In this document: in pieces, positions 50,001-59,314 of the stretch
Layout: every line of letters starts with the position of its first letter
Numbering within the stretch: the first letter of the stretch is position 1
Source of the DNA: Mesostigma viride
Lineage: Eukaryota; Streptophyta; Mesostigmatophyceae; Mesostigmatales; Mesostigmataceae
NCBI GenBank assembly: GCA_009746045.1
Contig: RPFO01000908.1
Location: 1-63,867, forward strand
Direction of reading: 5' to 3'
DNA: 63,867 nucleotides
The notes under the pieces: model-generated
Told to the model about the DNA's origin: nothing
The model's database searches: none
Seen by the model: the letters and a program-made list of their open reading frames with translations, nothing else
Translations under genes and position numbers: made by a program

Positions 50001-50330
50001 TCGGTTTAGCACTTGTGTTTTTACCACTTGTGTGCATGCTCATGTGGTATTTTTTTAACCACTTTTTATCACTTCTTTGGTTTTACCACTTTTTATCACT
50101 TTTTACCACTTGCACAAGCCTTTTACCACCACTTTACCACTTTTTACCACAAAGTGGTAAAAAGTGGTAAAATATACCACTTTTTTACCACTTTTTATCA
50201 CTTTATATCACTTTATATCACTTTTTATCACTTTTTACCACCCTTAGACCTCTTTTACCACCTCGAGGCGGTAAAAAGGTGGTAAAAAGTGATAAAAAGT
50301 GGTAAATTTACCACCCCCGAGTTCCTAGTG
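47099..50330. mobile_element. Non-autonomous CACTA-like DNA transposon inserted in the AAGGAC satellite
   Basis: The left end is CACTAGGAACTCGGGGGTG and the right end is its reverse complement (CACCCCCGAGTTCCTAGTG, ending 50330), which gives terminal inverted repeats starting with CACTA. Both ends carry subterminal clusters of GTGGTAAAAA/GTGATAAAAA on the left and the inverse TTTTTACCAC/TTTTTATCAC on the right, as in CACTA/EnSpm elements. AAGGAC satellite flanks it on both sides. A clean 3-bp target duplication is not visible (CAA on the left, AAG on the right). A second CACTAGGAACTCGG in the same orientation at about 47431 suggests nesting or a rearranged end. No transposase is visible. The interior includes a fragment of the LINE-like element and short uninformative frames, for example one with MALIDGLSLLTRRPDFGGTQ near 48750. 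Confidence 0.72.
49455..49745 (-). pseudogene. 5' fragment of the LINE ORF1-like element
   Basis: It aligns by eye with 22600-22880. It shares ACTAGTGTCACC, GCGCAGCCGCCAGGCTGC, CGTTTGCTCATC, GAAAATTATATCAG, GTCTTAGAAAGACGAAGCGA and CATGGCTACCTCGTGGCTCG, with perhaps 15 % differences. It covers the leader and roughly the first 45 codons of ORF1 in the same orientation, inside the CACTA-like element. Confidence 0.85.
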
Positions 50331-50738
50331 AAGGAAAAGGAAAAGGACAAGGACAAGGACAAGGACAAGGACAAGGACGAGGACAAGGACGAGGACAAGC
50401 ACAAGGACAAGGACAAGGACAAGGACAAGGACAAGGACAACGTGCTGGCACAAGGACAAGGACAAGGACAAGGACAAGGACAAGGACAAGGACAAGGACA
50501 AGGACAAGGACAAGGACAAGGACAAGGACAAGGACAAGGACAAGGACAAGGACAAGGACAAGGACGAGGACAAGGACGAGGACAAGGACAAGGACAAGGA
50601 CAAGGACAAGGACAAGGACAAGGACAAGGACAAGGACAAGGACAAGGACAAGGACAAGGACAAGGACAAGGACAAGGACAAGGACAAGGACAAGGACAAG
50701 GACAAGGACAAGGACAAGGACAAGGCCAACGACAAGGC

Positions 50739-50769
<31 letters not shown>

Positions 50770-51162
50770 AAGGACAAGGACAAGGACAAGGACGAGGACG
50801 AGGACGAGGACAAGGACAAGGACAAGGACAAGGACAAGGACAAGGACAAGGGCAAGGACAAGGACAAGGACAAGGACAAGGACAAGGACAAGGACAAGGA
50901 CGAGGACGAGGACGAGGACAAGGACAAGGACAAGGACAAGGACAAGGACAAGGACAAGGACAAGGACAAGGACAAGGACAAGGACAAGGCAAGGACAAGG
51001 ACAAGGACAAGGACAAGGACAAGGACAAGGACAAGGACAAGGACGAGGACGAGGACGAGGACAAGGACAAGGACAAGGACAAGGACAAGGACAACGTGCT
51101 GGCACAAGGACAAGGACAAGGACAAGGACAAGGACAAGGACAAGGACAAGGCCAACGACAAG

Positions 51163-51194
<32 letters not shown>

Positions 51195-53800
51195 AAGGAC
51201 AAGGACAAGGACAAGGACGAGGACGAGGACGAGGACAAGGACAAGGACAAGGACAAGGACAAGGACAAGGACAAGGCAAGGACAAGGACAAGGACAAGGA
51301 CAAGGACAAGGACAAGGACGAGGACGAGGACGAGGACAAGGACAAGGACAAGGACAAGGACAAGGACAAGGACAAGGACAAGGACAAGGACAAGGACAAG
51401 GACAAGGACAAGGACAAGGACAAGGACAAGGACAAGGACAAGGACAAGGACAGGACGAGGACGAGGACAAGGACAAGGACAAGGACAAGGACAAGGACAA
51501 GGACAACGTGCTGGCACAAGGACAAGGACAAGGACAAGGACAAGGACAAGGACAAGGACAAGGACAAGGACAAGGACAAGGACAAGGACAAGGACAAGGA
51601 CGAAAGGACAAGGACAAGGACAAGGACAAGGACAAGGACAAGGACAAGGACAAGGACAAGGACAAGGACAAGGACAAGGACAAGGACAAGGACAAGGACA
51701 AGGACAAGGACAAGGACAAGGACAAGGACAAGGACAAGGACAACGTGCTGGACAAGGACAAGGACAAGGACAAGGACAAGGACAAGGACAAGGACAAGGA
51801 CAAGGACAAGGACAAGGACAAGGACAAGGACAAGGACAAGGACAAGGACAAGGACAAGGACAAGGACAAGGACAAGGACAAGGACAAGGACAAGGACAAG
51901 GACAAGGACAAGGACAAGGACAAGGACAAGGACAAGGACAAGGACAAGGACAAGGACAAGGACAAGGACAAGGACAAGGACAAGGACAAGGACAAGGACA
52001 AGGACAAGGACAAGGACAAGGACAAGGACAAGGACAAGGACAAGGACAAGGACAAGGACAAGGCTGGACAAGGACAAGGACAAGGACAAGGACAAGGACA
52101 AGGACAAGGACAAGGACAAGGACAAGGACAAGGACAAGGACAAGGACAAGGACAAGGACAAGGACAAGGACAAGGACAAGGACAAGGACAAGGACAAGGC
52201 CAAGGACGAGGACGAGGACGAGGACGAGGACAAGGACAAGGACAAGGACAAGGACGAGGACGAGGACGAGGACAAGGACAAGGACAAGGACAAGGACAAG
52301 GACAAGGACAAGGACAAGGGCAAGGACAAGGACAAGGACAAGGACAAGGACAAGGACAAGGACGAGGACGAGGACGAGGACAAGGACAAGGACAAGGACA
52401 AGGACAAGGACAAGGACAAGGACAAGGACAAGGACAAGGACAAGGACAAGGACAAGGACAAGGACAAGGACAAGGACAAGGACAAGGACAAGGACAAGGA
52501 CAAGGACGAGGACGAGGACAAGGACAAGGACAAGGACAAGGACAAGGACAAGGACAACGTGCTGGCACAAGGACAAGGACAAGGACAAGGACAAGGACAA
52601 GGACAAGGACAAGGACAAGGACAAGGACAAGGACAAGGACAAGGACAAGGACAAGGACAAGGACGAGGACAAGGACAAGGACAAGGACAAGGACGAGGAC
52701 AAGGACAAGGACAAGGACAAGGACAAGGACAAGGACAAGGACAAGGACAAGGACAAGGACAAGGACAAGGACAAGGACAAGGACAAGGACAAGGACAAGG
52801 ACAAGGACAAGGACAAGGACAAGGACAAGGACAAGGACAAGGACAAGGACAAGGACAAGGACAAGGACAAGGACAAGGACAAGGACAAGGACAAGACAAG
52901 GACAAGGACAAGGACAAGGACAAGGACAAGGACAAGGACAAGGACAAGGACAAGGACAAGGACAAGGACAAGGACAAGGACAAGGACAAGGACAAGGACA
53001 AGGACAAGGACAAGGACAAGGACAAGGACAAGGACAAGGACAAGGACAAGGACAAGGACAAGGACAAGGACAAGGACAAGGACAAGGACAAGGACAAGGA
53101 CAAGGACAAGGACAAGGACAAGGACAAGGACAAGGACAAGGACAAGGACAAGGACAAGGACAAGGACAAGGACAAGGACAAGGACAAGGACAAGGACAAG
53201 GACAAGGACAAGGACAAGGACAAGGACAAGGACAAGGACAAGGACAAGGACAAGGACAAGGACAAGGACAAGGACAAGGACAAGGACAAGGACAAGGACA
53301 AGGACAAGGACAAGGACAAGGACAAGGACAAGGACAAGGACAAGGACAAGGACAAGGACAAGGACAAGGACAAGGACAAGGACAAGGACAAGGACAAGGA
53401 CAAGGACAAGGACAAGGACAAGGACAAGGACAAGGACAAGGACAAGGACAAGGACAAGGACAAGGACAAGTGCTGGCACAAGGACAAGGACAAGGACAAG
53501 GACAAGGACAAGGACAAGGACAAGGACAAGGACAAGGACAAGGACAAGGACAAGGACAAGGACAAGGACAAGGACAAGGACAAGGACAAGGACAAGGACA
53601 GGACAAGGACAAGGACAAGGACAAGGACAAGGACAAGGACAAGGACAAGGACAAGGACAAGGACAAGGACAAGGACAAGGACAAGGACAAGGACAAGGAC
53701 AAGGACAAGGACAAGGACAAGGACAAGGACAAGGACAAGGACAAGGACAAGGACAAGGACAAGGACAAGGACAAGGACAAGGACAAGGACAAGGACAAGG
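50331..53800. repeat. (AAGGAC)n satellite, right block, 3.5 kb
   Basis: A nearly pure hexanucleotide tract. GAGGAC variants occur in clusters, and several islands reading CAACGTGCTGGCACAAGG (or shortened) interrupt it at about 50440, 51090, 51508, 51745, 52558 and 53470, which implies higher-order duplication. It ends at GATGGCGCAAGAAAATCACA, the flank of the 46-bp palindrome unit. All six frames are open (KD, RT, GQ, LV, SL, CP dipeptides), so ORFs of over 1,000 codons here are artefacts. Confidence 0.97.
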
Positions 53801-53839
53801 ATGGCGCAAGAAAATCACATCCTTGTGCGTAACACCTAC

Positions 53840-54139
53840 CCGGACAGCTGGCAGTGTGTGGTGGGTTGCTTTTCCAGTTGCTGCCGTCGCGGCATCGGAA
53901 CCCGATGACCCAGAAGCCGCCGATTTCCTCCGCTCCTTCGCCGCCTTTGCTGCATGAGCGCCGCGCGCCTGTTGCCCCGACGATGGTGCGGGGGGAGGGG
54001 GCATTTGCTGTGCTGCCGCTGCAGCTTCCGACGGCGCGGAAGGGCCGGCGGCGGGAGGGGGCAACACCGGTGGCGGCGGAGAGCCCGGCGGCGGGGGCGC
54101 CGGCGGAGGGGAACGCGGGTGGTTGTGCGTACAAGCACG
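53840..54139 (-). CDS. Pro/Ala-rich internal exon, possibly the upstream exon of the large gene
   Basis: 100 codons bounded by a good acceptor (pyrimidine-rich tract ending GTGTCACAG) and a GTAGGT donor, phase 0 at both ends. The encoded stretch is low complexity (SPPPAPPPPGSPPPPVLPPP, then SSGQQARGAHAAKAAKERRK), like a disordered linker. The next plausible acceptor on this strand is at 45759, also phase 0, which would make an 8-kb intron holding the satellite and the transposon. The partner exons are not proven. Confidence 0.45.
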
Positions 54140-54665
54140 CTGTGACACGCAGACGACAAAGAAGAAATCCGCCGAATATGTTAGCAAGCGGTGCGGTGCA
54201 GCACACACACCTGACAAAGCTAATAGGTCAACCCTTAAAACCGTGTCCAACTGCCCGCTATAAAAACCGGGCAATGGTCACTTTCCATGATAATGTCCAC
54301 AAACCAACCTAATAGTTAGTTATGGTCCATTATAGGACACAAGCACACACATATATTCACCACCTTGGGGGTCATGTCATTGGTCATATTGCAATGTCCT
54401 ATGGGTGCCAAATATAGCACCCCCTGACAGAAAGGAAGCTAGTAAAGGGCTCATGAACACCAAGGTTGCATGTGGAGGAGCAGGGACCCAGCTGCAAGCT
54501 CTAACAATAAATGCCCACTACAAATAGCGGACAGTTTGGTTTGTGACACCTGCTAGCATTACAAAGCTCAATTCTCATCCCGTAGCAACAAAAATGTAAT
54601 GTCCGCTGTAAATATCACTCAAAACGGCTAAAGGGTTAAAACGAAGTTGTAGTTGTTTTGCGGCA
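54140..54665. other. Spacer without recognised gene
   Basis: An upstream exon of the Pro/Ala-rich coding piece should lie to the right on the minus strand, but none is recognisable here. Confidence 0.4.
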
Positions 54666-54784
54666 TCAAGTTTCAAAGTACGTACTGGGATACCCTTCGC
54701 CAGCCTGCTTGGCATCCAGGATAAGATCTTGGAACCAGTAAGGGGGCTTCGCTTGCTGCGGCAGATGGTGCAATCCATTGTGAT
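54666..54784 (-). CDS. Probable terminal exon of an unidentified gene
   Basis: After the acceptor GCGCAG the frame reads HNGLHHLPQQAKPPYWFQDL, ILDAKQAGEGYPSTYFET, then TGA (54666-54668). The composition looks like real protein and the splice site is good. The upstream intron would contain the 79-bp tandem repeat. No family recognised and no other exon found, so this may also be a relic. Confidence 0.4.
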
Positions 54785-54794
54785 CTGCGCGCAA

Positions 54795-55205
54795 AACATA
54801 CACAAACAACCAAACCCTCATAGGTTGAGCAATCCACAAAATCATGCCATTACTGTAACAACATGGGCAAAGCATACACAAACGAACAACCATCATAGAT
54901 TGAGCTAACAATCCAGAAAATCATGCCATTACTGTAACAACATGGGCAAAGCATACACAAACGAACAACCATCATAGATTGAGCTAGCAATCCACAACAT
55001 TATGCCATTACTGTAACAACATGGGCAAAGCATACACAAACGAACAACCATCATAGATTGAGCTAGCAATCCACAACATCATGCCATTACTGTAACAACA
55101 TGGGCAAAGCATACACAAACGAACAACCATCATAGATAGAGCAATCCACAACATCATGCCATTAATGTAATAACATGGGCAAAACATACACAAACAAATA
55201 GCCAT
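54795..55205. repeat. 79-bp tandem repeat, about five copies
   Basis: Units contain CATGCCATTACTGTAACAAC, ATGGGCAAAGCATACACAAA and CCATCATAGATTGAGC. They begin directly upstream of the putative exon at 54666-54784 and look like expansion of its intron. Confidence 0.9.
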
Positions 55206-55366
55206 GATAGGGCATTAAGAGAATAGCCATGATTGGGGCAATAAGAGAATTTTTTTGTTCAATTCAATGATCACAATTTATGCACACAGTCGATGCATTC
55301 ATAAATGAGGCAGGTTCTTCCGAAAATTGGCTCCGTCGTAGAGTGTCAACGGCCAACTTGCAAACA

Positions 55367-55793
55367 CGCACGTTACATGATATACATCCTAGTCATTATG
55401 GTCCTATACAAACGCCAGAAGGGCCGAATACCGGTTTAATTGGATCTTTAGCTACGCATAGTAAAGTAAATGAATATGTTTTCTTGTCCTTTTTATACAT
55501 TACAAAAAAATCAAGTAATTAAAAGTGAAATACCTATTTTTATACCTCCACATCAACAAGATCAATTTAAATTCGCCCCAGAATATTTATTACTTTCTTG
55601 TTACTCTAGTGTTGAAAATAATTATGTTCATGTGCGATATAAACCAGAATTTAGTAGTAAAGCAGAAGAAGTCGATTATTTGGGGATTTCTCCAACGCAA
55701 GCTTCAATAGCTACTTCATTTATTCCCTTGGTGGAACATGATGATGCAATCCGAGCATTAATGGGTTGTAATATGCAAAGACAAGCAGTTCCA
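55367..55793 (+). pseudogene. rpoB: Nuclear copy of plastid rpoB (NUPT), frameshifted fragment
   Basis: The first frame reads [12 protein letters not shown], then [19 protein letters not shown] and SKVNEY. The second, after a small indel at about 55474-55490, reads [63 protein letters not shown] and AVP. These are hallmark segments of the bacterial/plastid RNA polymerase beta subunit. Three residues normally found after HPSHYG (RIC) are missing. The stretch is much more AT-rich than its neighbours and covers about 140 of the roughly 1,000 or more residues of rpoB, so it is a dead organelle transfer. Confidence 0.92.
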
Positions 55794-56032
55794 TGACACC
55801 AAGGTTGAGACTTACATGCATGGGACAAGAAAAACCTCGTTGCAAGGGTTGAAACAATAACGAAATTGTATGACCACAGACACATAAAATGGAAGGCTTG
55901 CTCAGTATTATTATTTACCCATCAATCAATTTTAAAGGCAAGGAAATGTTGAAATACGGAAGACCGTCCCAAGTTCGCCAGCATTAACAAAAGCATTTCT
56001 GTGACAAGAACAGTGGGCGACCATTCCCATTA

Positions 56033-56821
56033 TTATCTTTTCCTCTTTTGTTTCTTCCCCTTCCCGGACTCGCATGCATAAGCGACGTCCGCCATCCCCA
56101 AACGATGCAAAATTTTGTTGGAGCTCTGCATCTTCTCCAACAGTTCTTGATCCGATTCCTCCTTTGCACGACGCGCTTCCTCTGCCTTCGCCTTTGCGGC
56201 CTCCACATCTGCATCTATATCCGCCTTCACCACCATCCTGATCAAACGGTCCCGCTCCTCAGGCCTCGGGAGCGTCGGCAGTCCCACCGGCTCTGCGGCA
56301 AGAAGAGCCTCCAAAATATCCTTGTGCAGTCTTTGTGCTTCCACAAATCCACTATTCTTCATCAAGGTGTACGCGCATTCACGCGCCACACCCTGCAAGG
56401 AATCCCCCATGGTAACGTTAAGCCCATGAGCAAACCCGTACGCGCTGTCCCCCTCTGCAAAAATCTCGAGTCCCTGCCTGTCGAGGCGCACCAGCTCAAC
56501 TTTCCGTTCCCCAGTGTGCGTTGCCGTGAAGTGGAGGACCGAGCGTGTCATTCCGGTCTTCCCCATCAACATCTGCAAACTTGCTACGTATGCGATCCCA
56601 CGAGCGCACACGTCCTCCAACTTCTCGGCAAAAGGTAGATGTGTCTTGCAATACACATCCAATCCCTCCAGTGGTCTATCACATCTAAGAAATCCACACC
56701 CCCCGTATGGATCCTTGGCATTTTGGTACTCGAGGTCGTGCGCTTGCAGGAACTTGTAATGTTCCGCGCACAGTCCCTCGACCCTTACGGGCTCCGTACA
56801 GATTTTGCATTTCGTTGCCAT
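56033..56821 (-). CDS. Unknown protein with two C-x(2-4)-C-x(9-10)-C-x2-H modules
   Basis: 262 codons from ATG 56821, chosen because the Cys module follows immediately and the ATG is directly preceded by GCGCAG, as in neighbouring genes. Module one is CKIC-x9-CAEH, near residues 5-21. Module two is CGFLRC-x10-CKTH, about 40 residues later. Both would suit treble-clef-like zinc binding. The middle is globular (GMTRSVLHFTATHTGERKVE). The C-terminal part is a charged helix (DADVEAAKAKAEEARRAKEE) ending in the basic tail GKGKKQKRKR, a possible nuclear signal. It shares its module with the genes at 57048 and 58231. Function unknown. Confidence 0.7.
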   Translation of the reverse strand: MATKCKICTEPVRVEGLCAEHYKFLQAHDLEYQNAKDPYGGCGFLRCDRPLEGLDVYCKTHLPFAEKLEDVCARGIAYVASLQMLMGKTGMTRSVLHFTATHTGERKVELVRLDRQGLEIFAEGDSAYGFAHGLNVTMGDSLQGVARECAYTLMKNSGFVEAQRLHKDILEALLAAEPVGLPTLPRPEERDRLIRMVVKADIDADVEAAKAKAEEARRAKEESDQELLEKMQSSNKILHRLGMADVAYACESGKGKKQKRKR

Positions 56822-57047
56822 CTGCGCAATTGCCATGAGTCCCATACAGCAGCCATTGTATAACAGGGGCAATAAGGACCGTCAGAACCCCCTCTGGCGT
56901 CTTTCTCACACAATTCTCAATCTAGTCTTTTTGTGCAATAATTGTTGGTTCAAAGAAGGTCCGTTCAAAGAAGTTTTATGAGACAAAATAAATTAGTTTC
57001 AATTACACGCATCAGATTAATCAAATCATATTTTCTCCCTCTCTTTC

Positions 57048-57620
57048 TTACTGAGCAATTCTGTCCATCCTGCCCCTCTTTGCCGGCTTCTCATCAATCT
57101 CCTCATCAAAATCACACACACGTCTAATCTGCTGTCTAATCTGCTCTACCAACCCCCCCTTGCGCATCAGGTCTTTCACCTCCCCCTTCAAGAGCGCTGT
57201 CACGAGTCGCGCGCACTCGTACGCGGACTCCGTGGCCATGTCCCTTCCCATATCATGCCACACTTTGGCCGTTGGACAGTCGGGATGGTCTCCCATGTAA
57301 GCCCACACATGCCTTGGCGGCTTGTCCTCTCCGCCTATCCCCTCTCCAGGTCGCATCTGTCCCACCTCCTCTATCACCCACTCTGCATCACGCAGCATGA
57401 ATCGAGGCTTCTTGTCAACATAGTACAAGACCAAAACCATGTTGTTGGGCCAAGGCTTCCACTTTTTCGTCACGATGTGACGGTCAATCGTCATCAGCCC
57501 GCTCTCGATTTCGGCAAACAACGCCCCCCATACGTCAGAATGCTTGGGACAGAACCACTCGCTGTCCGTCGGCATTCCTTCCCATTGACAATCCGGATGT
57601 TCGCATCGAATGTGGTCCAT
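57048..57620 (-). CDS. Unknown protein with an N-terminal C-x4-C-x12-C-x2-H module
   Basis: 190 codons. ATG 57620 is preceded directly by GCACAG. The N-terminus reads CEHPDC, then CPKH twelve residues later, the same module as its neighbours. The open frame continues upstream with CVCGWCKKYRC, so a longer product with more cysteines is possible if an upstream start or exon is used. The body contains KKWKPWPNNMVLVLYYVDKK and ESAYECARLVTALLKGEVKD. A G7 run (plus strand 57153-57159) near the C-terminus leaves the frame intact. A palindrome copy lies about 50 bp upstream. Function unknown. Confidence 0.68.
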   Translation of the reverse strand: MDHIRCEHPDCQWEGMPTDSEWFCPKHSDVWGALFAEIESGLMTIDRHIVTKKWKPWPNNMVLVLYYVDKKPRFMLRDAEWVIEEVGQMRPGEGIGGEDKPPRHVWAYMGDHPDCPTAKVWHDMGRDMATESAYECARLVTALLKGEVKDLMRKGGLVEQIRQQIRRVCDFDEEIDEKPAKRGRMDRIAQ

Positions 57621-57814
57621 CTGTGCACATCGATATTTTTTACACCACCCGCAAACGCACGCATTCAGCAGGGTCAACGGCCGTTGGCCCTGTTAAATTC
57701 CACACATCCCAACGGCCGTTGGCCTTAGACGCACAAAACTTGACACCATCAGGCGATTTTTTCCAAATGATTCTTCTTTATTAAATAAATTTACATTCAT
57801 CCTAAAATCACATT

Positions 57815-58159
57815 CTAGTCAACATCCTCCCCATCTTTAGTGGGTTGCATTCGACCCCAATTGTCGTTCATAAAACTGACCAAAACATGAGCCGGAGTCC
57901 CCACATCCTCCTCACGCCTCAATTTACGCAATACACCTTTAGCAATTCCACCATACCCATCAACCTCCGACATCATCATGCCCACGCCATCAAGACGTTC
58001 AGCGTGCAATTGCCCGTCCTCTTCGAGAACCAGATCGGGCAGGTCTTCCAGTTCGGCCTCCACAATCTCTATCAGGTTTTCCTTTGTAGTCTCCCCCCCT
58101 TCCTTTCCTTCTTTTCCGCACTCCATCCTACACCCTGCCCCTGCACAACCGACGTCCAT
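57815..58159 (-). CDS. Small acidic protein of unknown function
   Basis: 114 codons from ATG 58159. The N-terminus is Cys/Gly-rich (MDVGCAGAGCRMECGKEG), followed by an acidic, helix-prone segment (IEIVEAELEDLPDLVLEEDG) and VLVSFMNDNWGRMQP near the end. It lies between two module-containing genes on the same strand, and a palindrome copy (about 58205) lies upstream. No family recognised. Moderate confidence because it is short, but the frame is clean and spacing is gene-like. Confidence 0.5.
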   Translation of the reverse strand: MDVGCAGAGCRMECGKEGKEGGETTKENLIEIVEAELEDLPDLVLEEDGQLHAERLDGVGMMMSEVDGYGGIAKGVLRKLRREEDVGTPAHVLVSFMNDNWGRMQPTKDGEDVD

Positions 58160-58230
58160 GGCAAGTTAAGAAACGGACTCAGCTCACAGGACATTTTGCA
58201 AGTCCAACGGCCGTTGGCGACCAAAAACAC

Positions 58231-59013
58231 CTAGTCGCATGCATTCCTTGCTCTCTCCACCAAAGCAGAGGCCAGGACGACCCTTTCCACGACCTTTTCA
58301 ATTTCCTCCCCCTCAGCACCAGCAACAACGGTCATGGCAAATCGGGCTTGGCGCTTAACCCCCGATGCCAGAACGGCAGCCATCTCCACACGAGTTTTTG
58401 AGACTTCAACAGGTACAGGCAATTCGCCGACCGCAAAAGTAAGCCTTGCGAGGTGCGGGACCCACCAATCACCTTCCAAAAATCCGCAACCCCATCCAAT
58501 CATGAAATACAACAACAGGTCTGCGCCCATCGCGCCTGCGATATCCAAGTCGTCATGCGAAACAATCGCATGCACGTCATCCTCCGAGCACAGCATCCAT
58601 GTAAAAACGGCGTCCCCGAAACCTTGGCAGTAGGCATACGAGTCAAAGTCAGGGTGATTCAACATCCATTCCCGCGACCTGACCGCCATTCTTTCCAGAC
58701 TTCCAGCACTGTCCACCTCAAAACTCAGGACAAGAGGTCCTTCACCAGCACTGGACTCGCCATGCACAAACAACAAGCCTCCTTTGATCACCTCTTGCAT
58801 CTCCCCTGACAACTTGGCGTGTCCATCACAAAAAGGCATGCAATCCGTCCCGAATGGAAGCTGGCAATCCCGGGCGATACACCCCCCCTTTTTTGCAAAC
58901 AAATCCTTCACCCTCCCTGCCATTCCCGTTCGCACGCTGACATGACGCACGCACAAGTCATCCCCTCCTGCTCTCGCTTCCTGGCACCACGCAACCGTGC
59001 ATTTGACCGCCAT
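58231..59013 (-). CDS. Unknown protein with two C-x4-C-x(10-11)-C-x2-H modules
   Basis: 260 codons from ATG 59013, preceded by GTCGCAG and by the intergenic block shared with its neighbours. Module one: CTVAWC, ten residues, CVRH. Module two: CIARDC, eleven residues, CDGH. The central region has FDSYAYCQGFGDAVFTWMLC and AGAMGADLLLYFMIGWGCGF, hydrophobic enough to be a buried core rather than an obvious membrane segment. The C-terminal half is globular. A G7 run (plus strand 58882-58888) is in frame. Related in layout to the gene at 56033. Function unknown. Confidence 0.7.
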   Translation of the reverse strand: MAVKCTVAWCQEARAGGDDLCVRHVSVRTGMAGRVKDLFAKKGGCIARDCQLPFGTDCMPFCDGHAKLSGEMQEVIKGGLLFVHGESSAGEGPLVLSFEVDSAGSLERMAVRSREWMLNHPDFDSYAYCQGFGDAVFTWMLCSEDDVHAIVSHDDLDIAGAMGADLLLYFMIGWGCGFLEGDWWVPHLARLTFAVGELPVPVEVSKTRVEMAAVLASGVKRQARFAMTVVAGAEGEEIEKVVERVVLASALVERARNACD

Positions 59014-59314
59014 CTGCGACCACCAACACCGTTTGATACACATTTCTCACCGTCAACGGCCGTTGGCTTGAAACAACAAGAATGATTTATTACTCGCACG
59101 AAAATCACACCATTTTCCAGCCTCCAACGGCCGTTGGCGCACGAAAAATGCACGAAAAAAATTTTTATTATGCATTTATTGATTACATCCATAGTGCCAC
59201 GTGGCGAATCACACCCAACTTTCCAGCTGCCAACGGCCGTTGGCGCAAAGAAAATCAAACCCTAATTTGCAGGTTCCAACGGCCGTTGGCGCAAAGAAAA
59301 TCACACCCAACACT
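59014..59314 (-). promoter_or_regulatory. Conserved intergenic block, copy 1, with G-box and palindromes
   Basis: Lying upstream of the gene starting at 59013, it contains ACACCGTTTGATACACATTT and TCTCACCGTCAACGGCCGTT (plus strand). Farther upstream are a second palindrome, ATTATGCATTTATTGATTAC, the palindromic G-box GCCACGTGGC (59196-59205) and two more palindrome copies. The same order recurs at 59933-60215 and 62086-62370. On the gene strand the segment next to the ATG runs from GGTGAGAAATGT to GCAG, so a short intron of about 38 nt ending at the ATG is possible. Confidence 0.65.

Noticed and set aside
47096-50333. Clean 3-bp target duplication for the CACTA-like element
   Set aside because: The flanking triplets are CAA and AAG; in a repetitive hexamer target any match would be weak evidence, so I do not claim one.
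50255-54274. Frames of over 1,000 codons on both strands (KDKD, LVLV, SLSL, CPCP)
   Set aside because: They are readings of the AAGGAC hexamer, which has no stop in any frame; only the 300-bp piece at 53840-54139 has splice signals and non-repeat sequence.
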